A DNA stretch of 64,000 bases from Rhabdophis nuchalis (lineage: Eukaryota > Chordata > Lepidosauria > Squamata > Natricidae): positions 144,619,962-144,683,961 of the forward strand of contig CM077644.1 of assembly GCA_039707465.1 (NCBI GenBank), given 5' to 3'. The notes beneath the pieces are model-generated. The model did not search any database. It saw only the letters and a program-made list of their open reading frames with translations, and had not been told where the DNA came from. Both the position numbers and the translations under genes were made by a program. The stretch's first letter is position 1. The number at the start of each line of letters is the position of its first letter. This document shows positions 23,145 to 34,513 of this stretch, piece after piece.

Positions 23145-23495
23145 CAGGTAAGCCTCAACTTACAATCACAATTAGGATTGGAACTTCCATTGCTATGCAA
23201 GACAGCTGTTGAGTACTCTGATCCTTAAGTGAAGCATGTGCTCGTTATGTGAATCCGGTTTCTCCCATTGACTTTGCTTGCTAGACAATGGCTGGAAAGG
23301 TCACAAACGGTGATATTCAAGATGTTGCAACTATCATAAATCCATGCTGACCGCCAAGGACCCACATTTCGATCATGTGAGTGCAGGGACCAGCAACGGT
23401 TTTAAGTATAAGGATCCATGAAAAGTCACTTTTTTCAGCACACTGTAACTTTGAATGGATGCTAAATGAATGGTTGTTAAGTAGAGGACTATTGG
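23145..23495 (+). mobile_element. TA-flanked MITE (mariner/Tigger-like)
   Basis: Begins TA-CAGGTAAGCCTCAACTTAC and ends with an inverted version (GTTAAGTAGAGGACTATTGG-TA). Internal family blocks include 'CTCCCATTGACTTTGCTTG' and 'AAGTCACTTTTTTCAGC'. Confidence 0.75.
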
Positions 23496-23539
23496 TACAT
23501 ATATTATTGTATGCTGAGCTGGGAAGAATACATCTACAT

Positions 23540-23631
23540 CAGAGGTTCCCAAACTTGGCAACTTTAAGACTTGTGGGATTCTGGGAGTTGAAGTCCACAA
23601 GTCTTAAAGTTGCCAAGTTTGGGAACCTCTG
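23540..23631. mobile_element. Palindromic hAT MITE, TSD ATCTACAT
   Basis: The 92-bp foldback CAGAGGTTCCCAAACTTGGC ... GCCAAGTTTGGGAACCTCTG is flanked by perfect 8-bp repeats ATCTACAT at 23532-23539 and 23632-23639. Confidence 0.9.
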
Positions 23632-23656
23632 ATCTACATGAACATATAAATAACAT

Positions 23657-24013
23657 AGGTAAAGGTAAAGGTTCCCCTCGCACATATGTGGTAATCGTTC
23701 CTGACTCTAGGGGGCGGTGCTCATCTTCATTTCAAAGCTGAAGAGCCAGCGGTCTGAAGACATCTCCATTGTCATGTGACCAGCATGACTAAACACTGAA
23801 GGTGCACGGAACGCTGTTACCTTCCCACCAAAGATGGTCCTTATTTTTCTACTTGCATTTTTATGTGCTTTTGAACTATTAGGTTGCCAGAAGCTGGGGC
23901 AAGTAACAGGAGCTCATTCCATTTATGCGGCACTAGGGATTTGAACCACCGAACTGCCAACCTTTCTGATCGACAAACTCAGCTTCTTAGCCATTGAGCC
24001 ACCATGTCCCCAT
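23657..24013 (-). mobile_element. Sauria-type SINE (tRNA head, Bov-B-like tail)
   Basis: The tRNA-like head is at the high-coordinate end (reverse complement GGGGACATGGTGGCTCAATG; B-box-like GGTTCAAATCC). The tail at the low end carries 'CCTGACTCTAGGGGGCGGTG' and a (GGTAAA)n terminus. Near full length. Confidence 0.85.
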
Positions 24014-25684
24014 AATGTATACCAGTGCTAATGCACAAAATATCTCGGTCCTGTAGCTATCTCCCCACACATCTGCTTTTTTCTGCTTTATTGCCATTGT
24101 GGTTTGGCCAGCACCAGCATTTTACTAAATGATCCTAAATAGTCCTGAATTGCCAGCAATTATGGAACCTTCTTAGTACAGAAACAGGAGTGACCGAATG
24201 GGTGTCCATAGCAGCTGCAGCGGCGTGAAAGCAGGAAGGAACAAATGAATGGGGCAGTAGAAATGGGTCATAAGCATTCTTTGTGGTTCACATCAAACCC
24301 CTGGAGTGTCACATGCAACTTGCAGACTGCCTACCCCATTAAACCTACTGAATTAAATGGAAATTGCTTCTAAGTTGCCACACAGAGAATACAACTGAAG
24401 CTATTCTTTTAGGATTGCTGTGTTGTGTCACTTTTAGAAGCTTACAAAGTTCTTCCTTGGAATTTTGGAAATCAAGAACTGACTTATACCAATCAGGTTT
24501 TCGTCAGTTGATGGATGGTGGTTTGTATCCACAATGAAACGTCAAAGCTAAGCAAGATAGAAAATATTCCATTTGCTGACATATAAGTTCAATTTTATGA
24601 TGACACGTTTAAGAGATCTGGAAATATAGACACTCCTTTCTATCAATAGAAATTTGGGGATTCATATGTTGGATCTACAAAACAACAGGCTAAGAAATGA
24701 AGTAGCAAATCTAGTACCTAATGCAGCTCAAAATACCGGTAAGTGATTAGAATAAGGTGCTTGCAAAGGAGATGAAATTGATTTTTTTAAAGAAGTGGTA
24801 GTGCTTCTCAAATGGATTTCTGTAAAGGGAAAGTCATAATAGATTCATGATTTTTACAGAGTTAGATAAGTCACTGAGTTAGAAACATGTTAATGAGGCA
24901 CCCACAGTGCTTTAGGAGCAGACCAGATGCTTGTCACAACATGTTGATTATCAGGTGGCAAAGAAACAGCATGGAGAATGGTATGAATGTGAAAGAGAGG
25001 ATTCTTATATATATAAAATACATGATAAACTCCTGCATTGTGTGCAAAGGCTAACATATGCAATAGAAGAAGAAATACTTACACAAATTATAAGACATGG
25101 GATATCAAAGATATCGCTTTGAAAAGTGCTCTTCAAAAGTGATTATATGTCAAAGTCATTGTGCATTTTTTTTTAAAATGTGGATTTCCAAGATTAGATA
25201 ATACTAGATAACTGGTGACCACCAATGACCAAAAAACATGAGAGCAGGAAACATTCAACTTCCTGCCAGCTTCCCAATGAGTTTCCTTTTGCAAGCTTCA
25301 GAAATCTTCCTCCTCTTTTCTTTTTCCTCCCTCCCTCCTTCCCTCCTTCCCTTCCATGTAAAACCTGGAGGATTTAGGCAGTGGAACTGGCATCCAAAGT
25401 AGATTACCAGGATAGCACCAGAAGCATCACTGAGTATCTATACAGAGCCTTATCCCAGTAGGATGTCCTTGTTTGTCCCAGACTTTCTACTTTCCTCTTC
25501 CTCTCCCCACTCTCAGTTACAAAACAAGGAGAAGTTATATTCTCTCCCTAGAAGAGATGGTTCCTATGGACCAGAGAAAAGAAAAGCAAGTGCTATGATA
25601 GTGATAAGGAGACTAAAACCGGACCAAAGGAGAGCATTGACTTCACTGATTCCAAGACCTGAAAACAGCCCTATAGCCTTATTG
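24014..25684. other. No gene recognised
   Basis: Mostly unassigned. A (CCTT)n-rich pyrimidine patch lies at 25318-25355. Small open frames without domains. Confidence 0.3.
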
Positions 25685-25948
25685 CATTGATGGCGCCCCT
25701 TTTTGGCACCAAGTTCCAAAACGGTTGCACGAAAACATTGTGCGTGCACATGCTCGTTGGGGCCATGCTCCAGAAAAGCCAAACTTCCAGGTTCTGACAC
25801 ACATGGGCAGCCAAAAATCAGTTGTCCAATGTGCATGCACAGACCGGTTTTCGGCACTGCTGCACGCACGAAGGACAGCTGAGCGTTGCGCACGCATGCA
25901 TGCCAGAAACCCGGCATGGGCATGCGTGCCATAGGTTCACCATCACAG
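25685..25948. mobile_element. hAT-type element (same group as 6449 and 50367)
   Basis: Starts CATTGATGGCGCCCC and ends GGTTCACCATCACAG. Flanks GCCTTATTG and GCCTATTG fit an 8-bp duplication with one indel. The interior is rich in GCATGC and TGCACG alternations. Confidence 0.65.
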
Positions 25949-25956
25949 GCCTATTG

Positions 25957-26742
25957 TATTAAAGTAGAAGATGTGTAGTCAAGGTATGTGAACAAATACA
26001 ATCTTACTTGTATAAAATAGAACTCTATGAGAAAGCAGTAAATCTCCATCACTGCCATATAAGGCTATGAAACTGCTGGTTCGTATGTTTCTAGAAAGGC
26101 AATAGAGTATCTGGGGATACCTTATAGATTCAGGAGATAATTTATGATAGAAACCCTCTCTTGTTGTAAATCAGACAGTAGAGCTTATTGCTTTTGGGCT
26201 TTCCTAGCCAATGGAAGGTTTGTCTGCTCGTCCTTTTGGTTATCTCAACCAAACACTCAAGGTCATTCATAAATTACATGCAGTTCAATGTAAACAGCAA
26301 CTCCAAAAGTCTTAGCTACATGCATGGCTCTTTATTACTGTATTTAGCACAGCTGGGACATTGATCAAAGAAATGCCTCCCAGATGTACACAATTATTAC
26401 TTCCAAACTGTACCACTCTTTTGATTTTCTTGAGAAAGAGCTATCTTAATCTATTGGGGGGAGGGGCAGAAACACTCAGAAAGCTTCTGCTAACACCTTT
26501 TTCTGACTAGAATACATTTTATTTTTAAAAAGTAAGCTTTCATGAAAGCAGCTCCTGAAAGTTTATACTATTTAATAAAATGTCTTATTTAGAAAAAAAT
26601 GCTAGCAGCAGGATCCTGATTTTCCCCCCCAAATTTCTAGCCCTGGTTTCCAGAAAAAAAGACTCAGAACATTAATTTATCCTTCAAAATAGCACCACTG
26701 GAATTCTCCAAGCTGCAAAATAGTTTTAATGCCATCTAATCC
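25957..26742. other. No gene recognised
   Basis: AT-rich sequence; no recognisable domain or repeat. Confidence 0.3.
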
Positions 26743-26750
26743 ATAAAGAT

Positions 26751-27041
26751 CAGTGGTGGGATTCAAAGAATTTTAGTACCAGTTTTGTGGGCGTGGCTTA
26801 GTGGGTGTGGCTTGGTGGGTGTGGCAGGTGAAGGATATTGTAACATCTCCCTTCCCACCCCACTCCAGGGGGAAAGATATTGCAAAATCCCCATTTCTTC
26901 CCGATCAGCTGGGACTCGAGAGGCAGAGAATAGATGGGGGTGGGGCTAGTCAGAGGTTATATTTATTAATTTTCCGAACTACTCAAAATTTCTGCTACCG
27001 GTTCTCCAGAATTGGTCAGAACCTGCTGAATACCACCTCTG
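26751..27041. mobile_element. hAT-type element ('CAGTGGTGG...ACCACCTCTG' family)
   Basis: Starts CAGTGGTGGGATTCAAAG, ends CTGAATACCACCTCTG. Flanks ATAAAGAT (26743-26750) and ATATAGAT (27042-27049) match at 7 of 8 positions. Confidence 0.8.
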
Positions 27042-27051
27042 ATATAGATGG

Positions 27052-27115
<64 letters not shown>

Positions 27116-27116
27116 G
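27052..27116. repeat. (TTAC)n microsatellite at a LINE tail
   Basis: About 16 repeats of TTAC, directly followed by a minus-oriented LINE 3' end fragment ('AAATTTATATGCCACCCATC', to about 27220). Confidence 0.9.
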
Positions 27117-27224
27117 TGTGTTAAATTTATATGCCACCCATCTCATTCTTAAAAGAGACTTTGGGCAATTTATTATTAAAATCATAATTATAAAAACTAT
27201 CAAAAATATTAAATATTAAGCAAA

Positions 27225-27960
27225 CTCATTGCTAGGGATCATTAGGAAGGGTATAGAAAATAAGTCAGCAAGTGTCATTCTGCCTCTTTATAAATCTATG
27301 GTGAGGCCCCATCTGCAGTATTGTGTACAGTTCTGGTCACCATACCTTCCGAAGGATATTATGGAAATGGAAGGCAACCAGAGGAGGGCAACCAGAATGA
27401 TTAGGGGGCTGGAACACCTTCCTTACCATCTGAGGCTGCAACGGCTGGGCCTCTTCACTCTAGAACCACGGCGCCTGAGAGGTGACCTGATTGAAATCTA
27501 TAAAATCATGCACGGTGTGGACAAAGTAGAAAAGGAAAAACTGTTTTCCCTATCACACAACACTAGAACTTGGGGACACTCCATGAAACTTTTGATAGCT
27601 ACATCTCAAACAAATAAGAGGAAGTACTTTTTCACCCAGAGGATCCCTGGTCTATGGAACTCCCTACCAGAAGAAGTGGTGACAGCTGTCAGCCTCGACA
27701 CCTTTAAGAAAGGATTAGATGAGTTCATGGAGAACAAGGGTATCAATGGCTATCATTATGGATGCCTAAGGACACCCTCCGGGATGGAGAGATAGGCAGG
27801 ATATTTCTCAATGCCATTTGCAGGGAATCATAAGCAGGTGAAGACATCTGTTTGGGAAGACCCTGAAGCAAATGGTGAGCCACTGTGTGAGACAGAATGC
27901 TGGACTGGATGGGCTGTGGCCTGTTCCAGCAAGGCTGTTCTTATGTTCTTATAAATGTAA
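27225..27960 (+). mobile_element. CR1-clade LINE, 5'-truncated, open C-terminal RT frame
   Basis: About 188 codons are open (27229-27795). Motifs typical of the CR1 RT C-terminus appear in order: LYKSMVRPHLQYCVQFWSPY, MEGNQRRATRMIRGL, LQRLGLFTLEPRRLRGDLIE, YKIMHG, RKYFFTQRIPGLWNSLPEEV. The 3' UTR closes with 'GACTGGATGGGCTGTGGCCT' and 'TTCTTATGTTCTTAT'. There is no initiator ATG. It is the relic of a retrotransposon but has kept its frame. Confidence 0.9.
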
Positions 27961-28742
27961 AGGCAAGAAACAAAAAAGCAAGATCAATACCTTATACATA
28001 TAGTATAAATGTAATATAAACAAGAGTAATGCTGCTGAGTAAAATCGGGAGTTTTTTTTTTAAACCTTCTGTAATAAAAGTATCCCCATATTCTGAGTGT
28101 AAGAAAGGAATGAAAAACTTGCATTCATAAGTGTGCACTGCCCTCTAGTGATTCCTTCAAAAGGTTAGTGATATTCTTCACCAGCTAAATGGAAGAGAAT
28201 TATTGTGAGTAGCTGTAACATGCTCATCTTCTACCAAAGGTCTCTAACTAAAGGATTCTCCCATTTCAGCATATCATAAAGCTCTTCTGTAATCAATGTA
28301 TGTTCAATTCCTTTGCTAATCTATAGTGGCCCAGCATTTGTTTTTGTTTAATTAAAGAAGATTTATTATAATCTCACAATTTAGGTGAGCATAATCTGTT
28401 GGGGACTAATTCCAAAATGTGGAGAGAGCTAAAATCAATAGTGGGCAGAACTTGAGCTGAAAGTGATTAAGCTGTAATTATTTCTCTCCTCCATTATTTT
28501 CCCTTAGGCAGCAGTTTGCCAAACAAAAGACAATTCACTCTAGTTTCCTCTCAAAACATTTTTGAAATTAAGCCAAAGATCACTTGACATTAGATCTTAA
28601 GCTTATAAATTGCTTTAGGTCTAGGATAACAAATTATCTGTTCTGATACAATAAATCTATTACACTTATACATTCTCAATTTGTTCAGTACCCGTAGCTT
28701 ATTTTACCCATAAATGATAGTGCCAGTCCTATATAGTGGAAT
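27961..28742. other. No gene recognised; candidate conserved non-coding DNA
   Basis: About 28250-28720 is repeat-free with homeodomain-type motifs ('TTTGTTTAATTAAAGAAG', 'GATTAAGCTGTAATTATTTC'). A CTCF-like core (TGCCCTCTAGTGA) lies at 28139-28151. Function is inference. Confidence 0.25.
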
Positions 28743-28959
28743 AGAACTATTAAAGAAAAGATGCCAAAGGAAGAACAAAATGAAATGTGAATGACAAAAA
28801 TTAAAATAACTTTTTAAATTATTTTAAATAATTAAATTGAATGGTTAGATTGTCCCATGGCAAGTTGGCCATGGTAAATTGTCCCACTGTGAGTTGCCCA
28901 TGGTAAGTTGGCCATGGCGAATTGGCCATGGCAAGTTGTCTCATTCCAACATGCAACTC
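28743..28959. mobile_element. Partial copy of a minisatellite-bearing repeat (see 29808-30169)
   Basis: The AT-rich core (from 'ATTAAAGAAAAGATGCC') and the tandem (GCCATGGnnAGTTG) block match the right part of the element at 29808-30169. The left arm is absent. Confidence 0.6.
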
Positions 28960-29780
28960 TACATCTCCAAAATTCATCTTCAGTGTACAGCATAAAATTA
29001 TAATGCCTTGCATAAACAACAGTTGGATTGTTTTTAGGTAAATACCCAAAATTCCTTTCATATGAAACTTCCCAAACTTCATTGCTCATTGCATTGACCT
29101 ATATCCTTAGATCATGTGATCAGAGTTTTATTTGGTAAATCTGGGTTAATTCTTATAAATGTACCAATATGGTTCTTACACAAACTCCAGATGGTTTAAT
29201 GCAAAAGTGCTAAAGATGCCTCCTTACTGTATCTCCAGCAACTCCATAAGTGGCCTGGATTTTTTTCCTGAAGTCACACAATAGTCAAATATATGTTTGA
29301 GTTCAGGAAGTGGTAATGAGGCACTAAATGACTGTGGACATGCAGTTGTATCCTGTCACCGCTCTATAATTTCTCTTGAATTCAATCTATACACATAAAC
29401 TGTGAATACAGGAAAAGACACATCGATGAGTATAGTACTACACTCTCACACCAGATCCAACGCACTCTTGTCTACTTTGGATCTTGAACCAGTAAACTTC
29501 TATTGACCTACATCTGTTTCAAGTCACCACAATCTCCTGGCTTCTCAACTCCATCCCAAAATATTGGTGGCAAAAAACCTAAATGACTTTACAGACCTTA
29601 AGGTTGCCCATGATTGATTTTGGAGCGAGAAGGAAAATGCTACTTTAACACCAATGGCTAACAATGACTTGAGCCACCGGTCCCACTACAGGTAATGAGC
29701 TAGCTAGGAGATAAAAGAAAAGTCATTGGTCATGGCAGAAAAAAACATATTGTTAAGGCATAGTTATGCCGTGGTTAGGT
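28960..29780. other. No gene recognised
   Basis: AT-rich unassigned sequence between two related repeat copies. Confidence 0.3.
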
Positions 29781-29807
29781 GACAGCCAGTTTGGTGCAGT
29801 GGTTAAG

Positions 29808-30169
29808 GGGTGTATGACAATTCACCCTGGCCAGCTCACCACAGCCAACTTTCCATGGCCAACTTTCTGCAGGACAACTCACCACGGCCAGCTCACCATA
29901 AGACAACTCACAGCAGGACAAGAGATACATTAATATCAAAGAAATGGTGGAATAAAATAATTAAAGAAAGGATGTAAAGGGTGGGACAGAATTAAATGTA
30001 AATGACAAAAAATAAAATGTTTATTTATTTTAAATAACTAAACTGAATTGTTAAATTGTCCTGCAGCAAGTTGTCCATGGCAAGTTGGCTATGGTGAGTT
30101 GTCCTGTGGAGAGTTGGCCAAGGTGAGTTGGCCACAGCAAGTTGGCTGTGGCAAGTTGTCCCATTCTGC
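29808..30169. mobile_element. Inverted-repeat element with CCATGG-type minisatellite ends
   Basis: The left arm (29815-29925) and right arm (30050-30169) are made of degenerate tandem units around GGCCATGGCAAGTTGTCC in opposite orientation, enclosing a 120-bp AT-rich core. Flanks TGGTTAAG and TGGTTAAA fit an 8-bp duplication in the host SINE. No coding capacity. Family not recognised. Confidence 0.6.
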
Positions 30170-30201
30170 TGGTTAAAGCACCAGGCTAGAAACTGGGAGA
30201 C

Positions 30202-30202
<1 letters not shown>

Positions 30203-30238
<36 letters not shown>
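30203..30238. repeat. (AAT)n microsatellite forming the L2 3' tail
   Basis: About 12 AAT units abut the reverse-oriented L2 3' UTR start 'TTTATATCCCGCTCTCTCTC'. Confidence 0.9.
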
Positions 30239-32555
30239 TTAATTTTATATCCCGCTCTCTCTCCCCAAGGGGACTCGAGGCGGGGCACAGGCAATTAAAA
30301 ATACAAATAAGACCACAGACAAAATACAAAATACAAAATTAAAAATGGATTAAATTGATCCTGCGCTAAAACCCATAAACTAAACTAAAAATTACCCCTA
30401 AAACCCCTTACCTAAAAAGAGACTACCCAAGGCCGGCCAGGCGAAAAAAGTGTGTCTTTAATTTTAAGCGGAAGGAGCGGAGGTCCGTGGTTGTCCTGAT
30501 ATCGGGGGGAAGGTCGTTCCAGAGGGCTGGGCCCGCCACAGAGAAGGCCCTTCCCCTGGGCGTCGCCCGCTGACAAAGTCTAGTGGACGGCACCCGGAGA
30601 AGTCCCTCTCTGTGGGAGCGAATCGGCCGTGAGGATGTATGGGGCAGGATCCGATCCCGCAGGTAGCTAGGTCCCGAGCCATGGAGCGCTTTGAAGATGG
30701 TAATTAACACCTTGAAGCGCACCCGGAAGACGACAGGTAGCCAGTGCAGCTCGCGCAAGAGCGGTGTTACGTGGGCAAACCTAGAGGTGCCCATAATTGC
30801 TCGCGCGGCTGCGTTCTGGACCAACTGAAGCCTCCGGGTACACCTCAAGGGGAGCCCCATGTAGAGAGAGTTGCAATAATCCAGTCGGGATGTCATGAGA
30901 GCATGAGTGACTGTGCGAAGGGCGTCCCGATCCAATAGGGGGCGCAACTGGCGTACCAGGCGAACCTGGTAAAACGCCCTCCTGGCCACGGCTGTCACTT
31001 GATCTTCCATGGACAGCCGGGTATCCAGGAGGACACCCAAGTTGCGCGCCCCATCCACAGGGGCAAGATGTTCGCCCCCTATGGCCAGCGATGGAGTCAG
31101 CTGGTTGAATCGGGCAGCCGGAAACCACAGCCACTCGGTCTTGGTCGGGTTGAGCCTGAGTCCGTTACTTCCCATCCAGATCCGCACGGCTTCCAGGCAC
31201 TGGCACATCACCGCTACGGCATCGTTGGGGTGGTTTGGGGTAGATATATACAGCTGAGTATCATCAGCGTAGAGATGATACTCTACCCCAAAACCACGGA
31301 TGATCTCGCCCAGCGGCTTCATGTATGTGTTGAACAGGAGAGGCGAGAGGACCGACCCCTGAGGCACCCCACATGTGAGGGGTCTCGGGGTCGACCTCTG
31401 CTCTCCTGTCAACACAAATTGCGATCGGCCAGAGAGGTAGGAGGAGAACCACCGCAAAACGGTGCCTCCCACCCCCAACCCCCCCAGCCGATGCAATAGG
31501 ATACCATGGTCGATGGTATCGAAAGCCGCCGAGAGGTCTAACAGAACCAGGATGGAGGAGCAACCCCCATCTCTGGCCCTCCAGAGATCATCCACCAACG
31601 CGACCAATGCCGTCTCGGTGCTATGCCCGGGTCGAAAGCCGGACTGGCGCGGGTCTAGATAATCAATTTCCTCCAGATGACGGGGAAACTGTTGTGCCAC
31701 CACACTCTCAACAACCTTCGCCAGGAAGGGAAGGTTGGAGACTGGACGATAGTTGGTTAATAAAGCTGGATCCAAAGAGGGCTTCTTGAGGAGGGGCCTC
31801 ACCATGGCCTCTTTTAGGGAGGCAGGCAAGGAACCCTCACTCAAGGATGCGTTGATAACCTCTTGGAGCCAGCCTCGTGTCACCTCCCAGGATGCCAGTA
31901 CAAGCCAGGAGGGACACGGGTCCAATAAACATGTGATGGCTCGCAGTCGCCCACGTAACCTGTCCATATCCTCGGAAGTAACGGAGTCAAACTCCTCCCA
32001 AACAAGATCCCCCTCGTGGCAATCCACTGGACCAGCAATGGGGGCTAACTCATTCTGTATCTGAGCGATTTTCTCCTGCAGATAAGACACAAATTCCTCT
32101 GCTCTACCCTGTAAGGGGGCTTCCCGCACCCTCTGTTGAAGGAGGGTACGGGTCACCCTAAACAGGGCGGCAGGGCGGTTATCTGCGGATGCTATGAGAG
32201 TGGTGCAATGATGGCGTTTGGCCACTCTCAGCGCCACAATGTAAGTCCGTAAATGGGCTCTTACCTGTGTCCGGTCAGATTCAGAGCGGGTAGACCTCCA
32301 TCTTCTCTCTAGGCATCTCTTGTGGCGTTTCATCACCCTCAGCTCCTCGGTAAACCAAGGAGCCAGGGTGGCTCGCCGCCGCAAGAGAGGCCGCAAGGGC
32401 GCGACCCGGTCCAAGGCTCCCGTGGTCGCAGTATTCCATGCGGCCACGAGGTCCTCCATCGGGGCGCGGGTCAGGGGTACAGGAAGTGGCCCAAGCGCCG
32501 CTTGGAACCCATCTGGGTCCATCAGGCGCCTGGGGCGGAACCAGATTGGTAACTC
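30203..32555 (-). mobile_element. L2-clade LINE with long open reverse-transcriptase frame
   Basis: The minus strand is open from 32624 to 30423 (733 codons); the first 25 or so codons are flanking SINE. LINE-derived residues run from about 28. A linker follows (APWFTEELRVMKRHKRCLE, 88-106), then RT motifs NYRPVSNLPF (291-300), LLDLSAAFDTIDH (361-373), GVPQGSVLSP (419-428) and the catalytic HLYADDTQLY (450-459, bases near 31260), then the thumb and C-terminal LRELHWLPV and LWNDLPPDIRT blocks, ending FFRLAGLG. The apurinic-type endonuclease is missing (5' truncation). The frame opens at GTG with no ATG, so it is not a functional gene as it stands. The 3' UTR reaches an (AAT)n tail at 30203-30238. 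The absence of stops marks it as one of the youngest L2 copies here. Confidence 0.92.
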
Positions 32556-32707
32556 AGTTACCAATCTGAGTTCTTGTCCTGCCTTAGGCATGACAAACCA
32601 GCTGGGTGACTTTTGGCCAATCACTAGGAAGGAGGCAAACCACTTCTGAAAAACCTTGCAAACAAAACCGCAGGAACTTATCTAGGCAGTCATCACGAGT
32701 CAAAGAT

Positions 32708-32825
32708 AGATGGATGGATGGATGGATGGAGAGAGAAAGAGGGAGAGAGAGCTGATGGATGGATGGTTAGAGGGAGGATGGAGAGACAGAGAGATGATGG
32801 ATGGAGAGAGGGGGGAAAGGGGTCT
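32708..32825. repeat. (GGAT)n and GAGA low-complexity tract
   Basis: GGAT repeats (32709-32729), then GAGA-rich sequence with a second GGAT patch at 32755-32768; adjoins the SINE tail. Confidence 0.9.
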
Positions 32826-32829
32826 ATTA

Positions 32830-34092
32830 TATATGAATACTAAATAGTATATCTTTCCCACCCATTAATTCCCAAAAGACTGCAAATTTCATACTGCAAG
32901 CATTATGCGGAACTTAAATTTTAAATTACTACAAAACAATGTGGTGTAGTGAGTAACAGCATTAATTTTTGCATGCCTTTATATCAAGATGTGCATGTTA
33001 GAAATAATTATTATGGTTTATTTAACTTCATCAATAGCAAGGCTAAAAAATTAATTTCTCATTTGGTTTACACCAAATAAAATAAATCTTTCAATTAATT
33101 TGCACCCCACCCCTGGATCATCTTTTTTCCATTTTAAATTAAAACTAATTTGCAATTAATGAGCAGGTGTGAAAAAGTACACTGAAAAAAACAGCGCCTG
33201 TTAAGCAAGCCTTTTTATAACACATAGGCACATAAAAATAGCAACTTCTGCATCAAAATGTCATTTTGAAAATTTAATGGAACGCTAGTCCAAAACCAAG
33301 CCAAGGGCAAATCAAGGTGCTGTTCACAATTAATTTCACAATTGTCACCCACATCCTACAGCAGCCTTTAATCAGTTCTCTTCCAGTTAATTACTTTGTT
33401 CATCAATCATTACTGTCTCCACTATTAAATTCATAATAAAGTGGTGAACAATACCACACACTGGGGTGGGGCTAAATGCTAGGGATTTGTGGAAGAAATG
33501 AGAGTAGGACAGAGAGAAAGTTGGGAAAGATCAGGGAGGAGAACTGAAGGAGGAAATGCAGAAACAGACATAAAAAACAGGGCTTGGAGTGCAGTAAGAA
33601 GCTTGTGACTAGTGAATGGAAGAGACCCACCAGTCATTAGATATTTGGTAGGGAAAGCAAAGTCCATCCATCCATATAAAATCATTATGCTGTTCCTTTT
33701 CAGCGTATGGAGCATTATGCAAACCACATAGAAGGTATAATAAATTGTAAGCCAAATTAGGCATGGGATAATAAAAAAGGGGGGAAATGCTATATCTGCT
33801 CTTATTTTTCAATCTTTTCAAATTATCATTGTTTCCACCCCAACTGTATAATGCTTCACACTTCGCCAAACTGCAAAGTTCTATCCAATCACAGCTTTTC
33901 AGTTCTCCCCCTCCTTTTCTCTCAACCTTCTTCTTCCTATATTTGTTTTGCAATTCAGTCCTTCTTCGTTCTTTCTCTCTACATGACTGAACCGCCTCAG
34001 TGTACTTCTTTCATACTGATCATCTGTTTTAACATTAAGCCCACATTCATGCAGCATTAGGAAGTACAGTGTTTTAGGTCCAAAACCCAAAA
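32830..34092. other. No gene recognised; candidate conserved non-coding DNA
   Basis: About 32990-33450 is repeat-free and rich in ATTA/TAATT motifs ('GTTAATTACTTTGTTCATC', 'ACTAATTTGCAATTAATGAG'). This resembles the texture of deeply conserved developmental enhancers. No coding frame of note. Confidence 0.25.
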
Positions 34093-34098
34093 GATCAG

Positions 34099-34500
34099 AA
34101 TAATAGAATAACAGAATAACAGAATTGGAAGGGATCTTGGAGGTTTTCTAGTCCAACCCCCTGCTCCAGCAGGAGACCTTAAACCATTCCAGGCAAGTGG
34201 TTGTCCAGTCTTTTCTTAAAAGCCTCCAGTGATGGACCACCAGTGGTGGGTTTCCATCTTTTTTAATAAAGGTTCGCTCATGCGCGTACAATGCTTCTGC
34301 GCATGTGCAGAAGCATCTGGGTGGGTGGGCGGAGCCTCCCACCACCACTACTACCGGTTCACCCAATCCGGGCCAAACTGGGAGCAACCCACCTCTGTGG
34401 AGCACCCACAACTTCCGAAGTTGTTCCACTGGTTAATTGTTCTCACTGTCAGGAAATTTCTCCTGGTGCTTTGAAGCAGGCAGAATACATACAGTAGATG
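34099..34500 (-). mobile_element. CR1-clade LINE 3' end, interrupted by a hAT element
   Basis: The reverse-oriented CR1 3' end 'AACAGAATTGGAAGGGATCT' ... 'CTAGTCCAACCCCCTGCTC' runs to about 34240 and resumes at 34406 with 'TTGTTCCACTGGTTAATTGT' and 'AGGAAATTTCTCC'. The gap is the hAT at 34241-34397. Confidence 0.8.
34241..34397. mobile_element. hAT-type element inside CR1, TSD TGGA(C/G)CAC
   Basis: Starts CAGTGGTGGGTTTCC, ends GGAGCAACCCACCTCTG. Flanks TGGACCAC and TGGAGCAC (7 of 8) bound a 157-bp insertion in the CR1 copy. Confidence 0.8.
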
Positions 34501-34513
34501 ATTAAGCAGCACC

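Larger units (their letters stand above)
29783..32710 (+). mobile_element. tRNA-headed SINE split by two insertions
   Basis: Three separated pieces read as one SINE: 29783-29807 (GACAGCCAGTTTGGTGCAGT, then GGTTAAG), 30170-30202 (GGTTAAAGCACCAGGCTAGA...), and about 32565-32710 ('TGCCTTAGGCATGACAAACC', 'GGAGGCAAACCACTTCTG', a tail 'CATCACGAGTCAAAGATAG'). The gaps are filled by the elements at 29808-30169 and 30203-32555. A (GGAT)n tract follows the tail. Confidence 0.75.

Noticed and set aside
30423..32624. Host gene with a 733-residue reverse-transcriptase product
   Set aside because: It opens at GTG in flanking SINE, lacks an endonuclease, and ends in a typical L2 3' UTR. It is a LINE.
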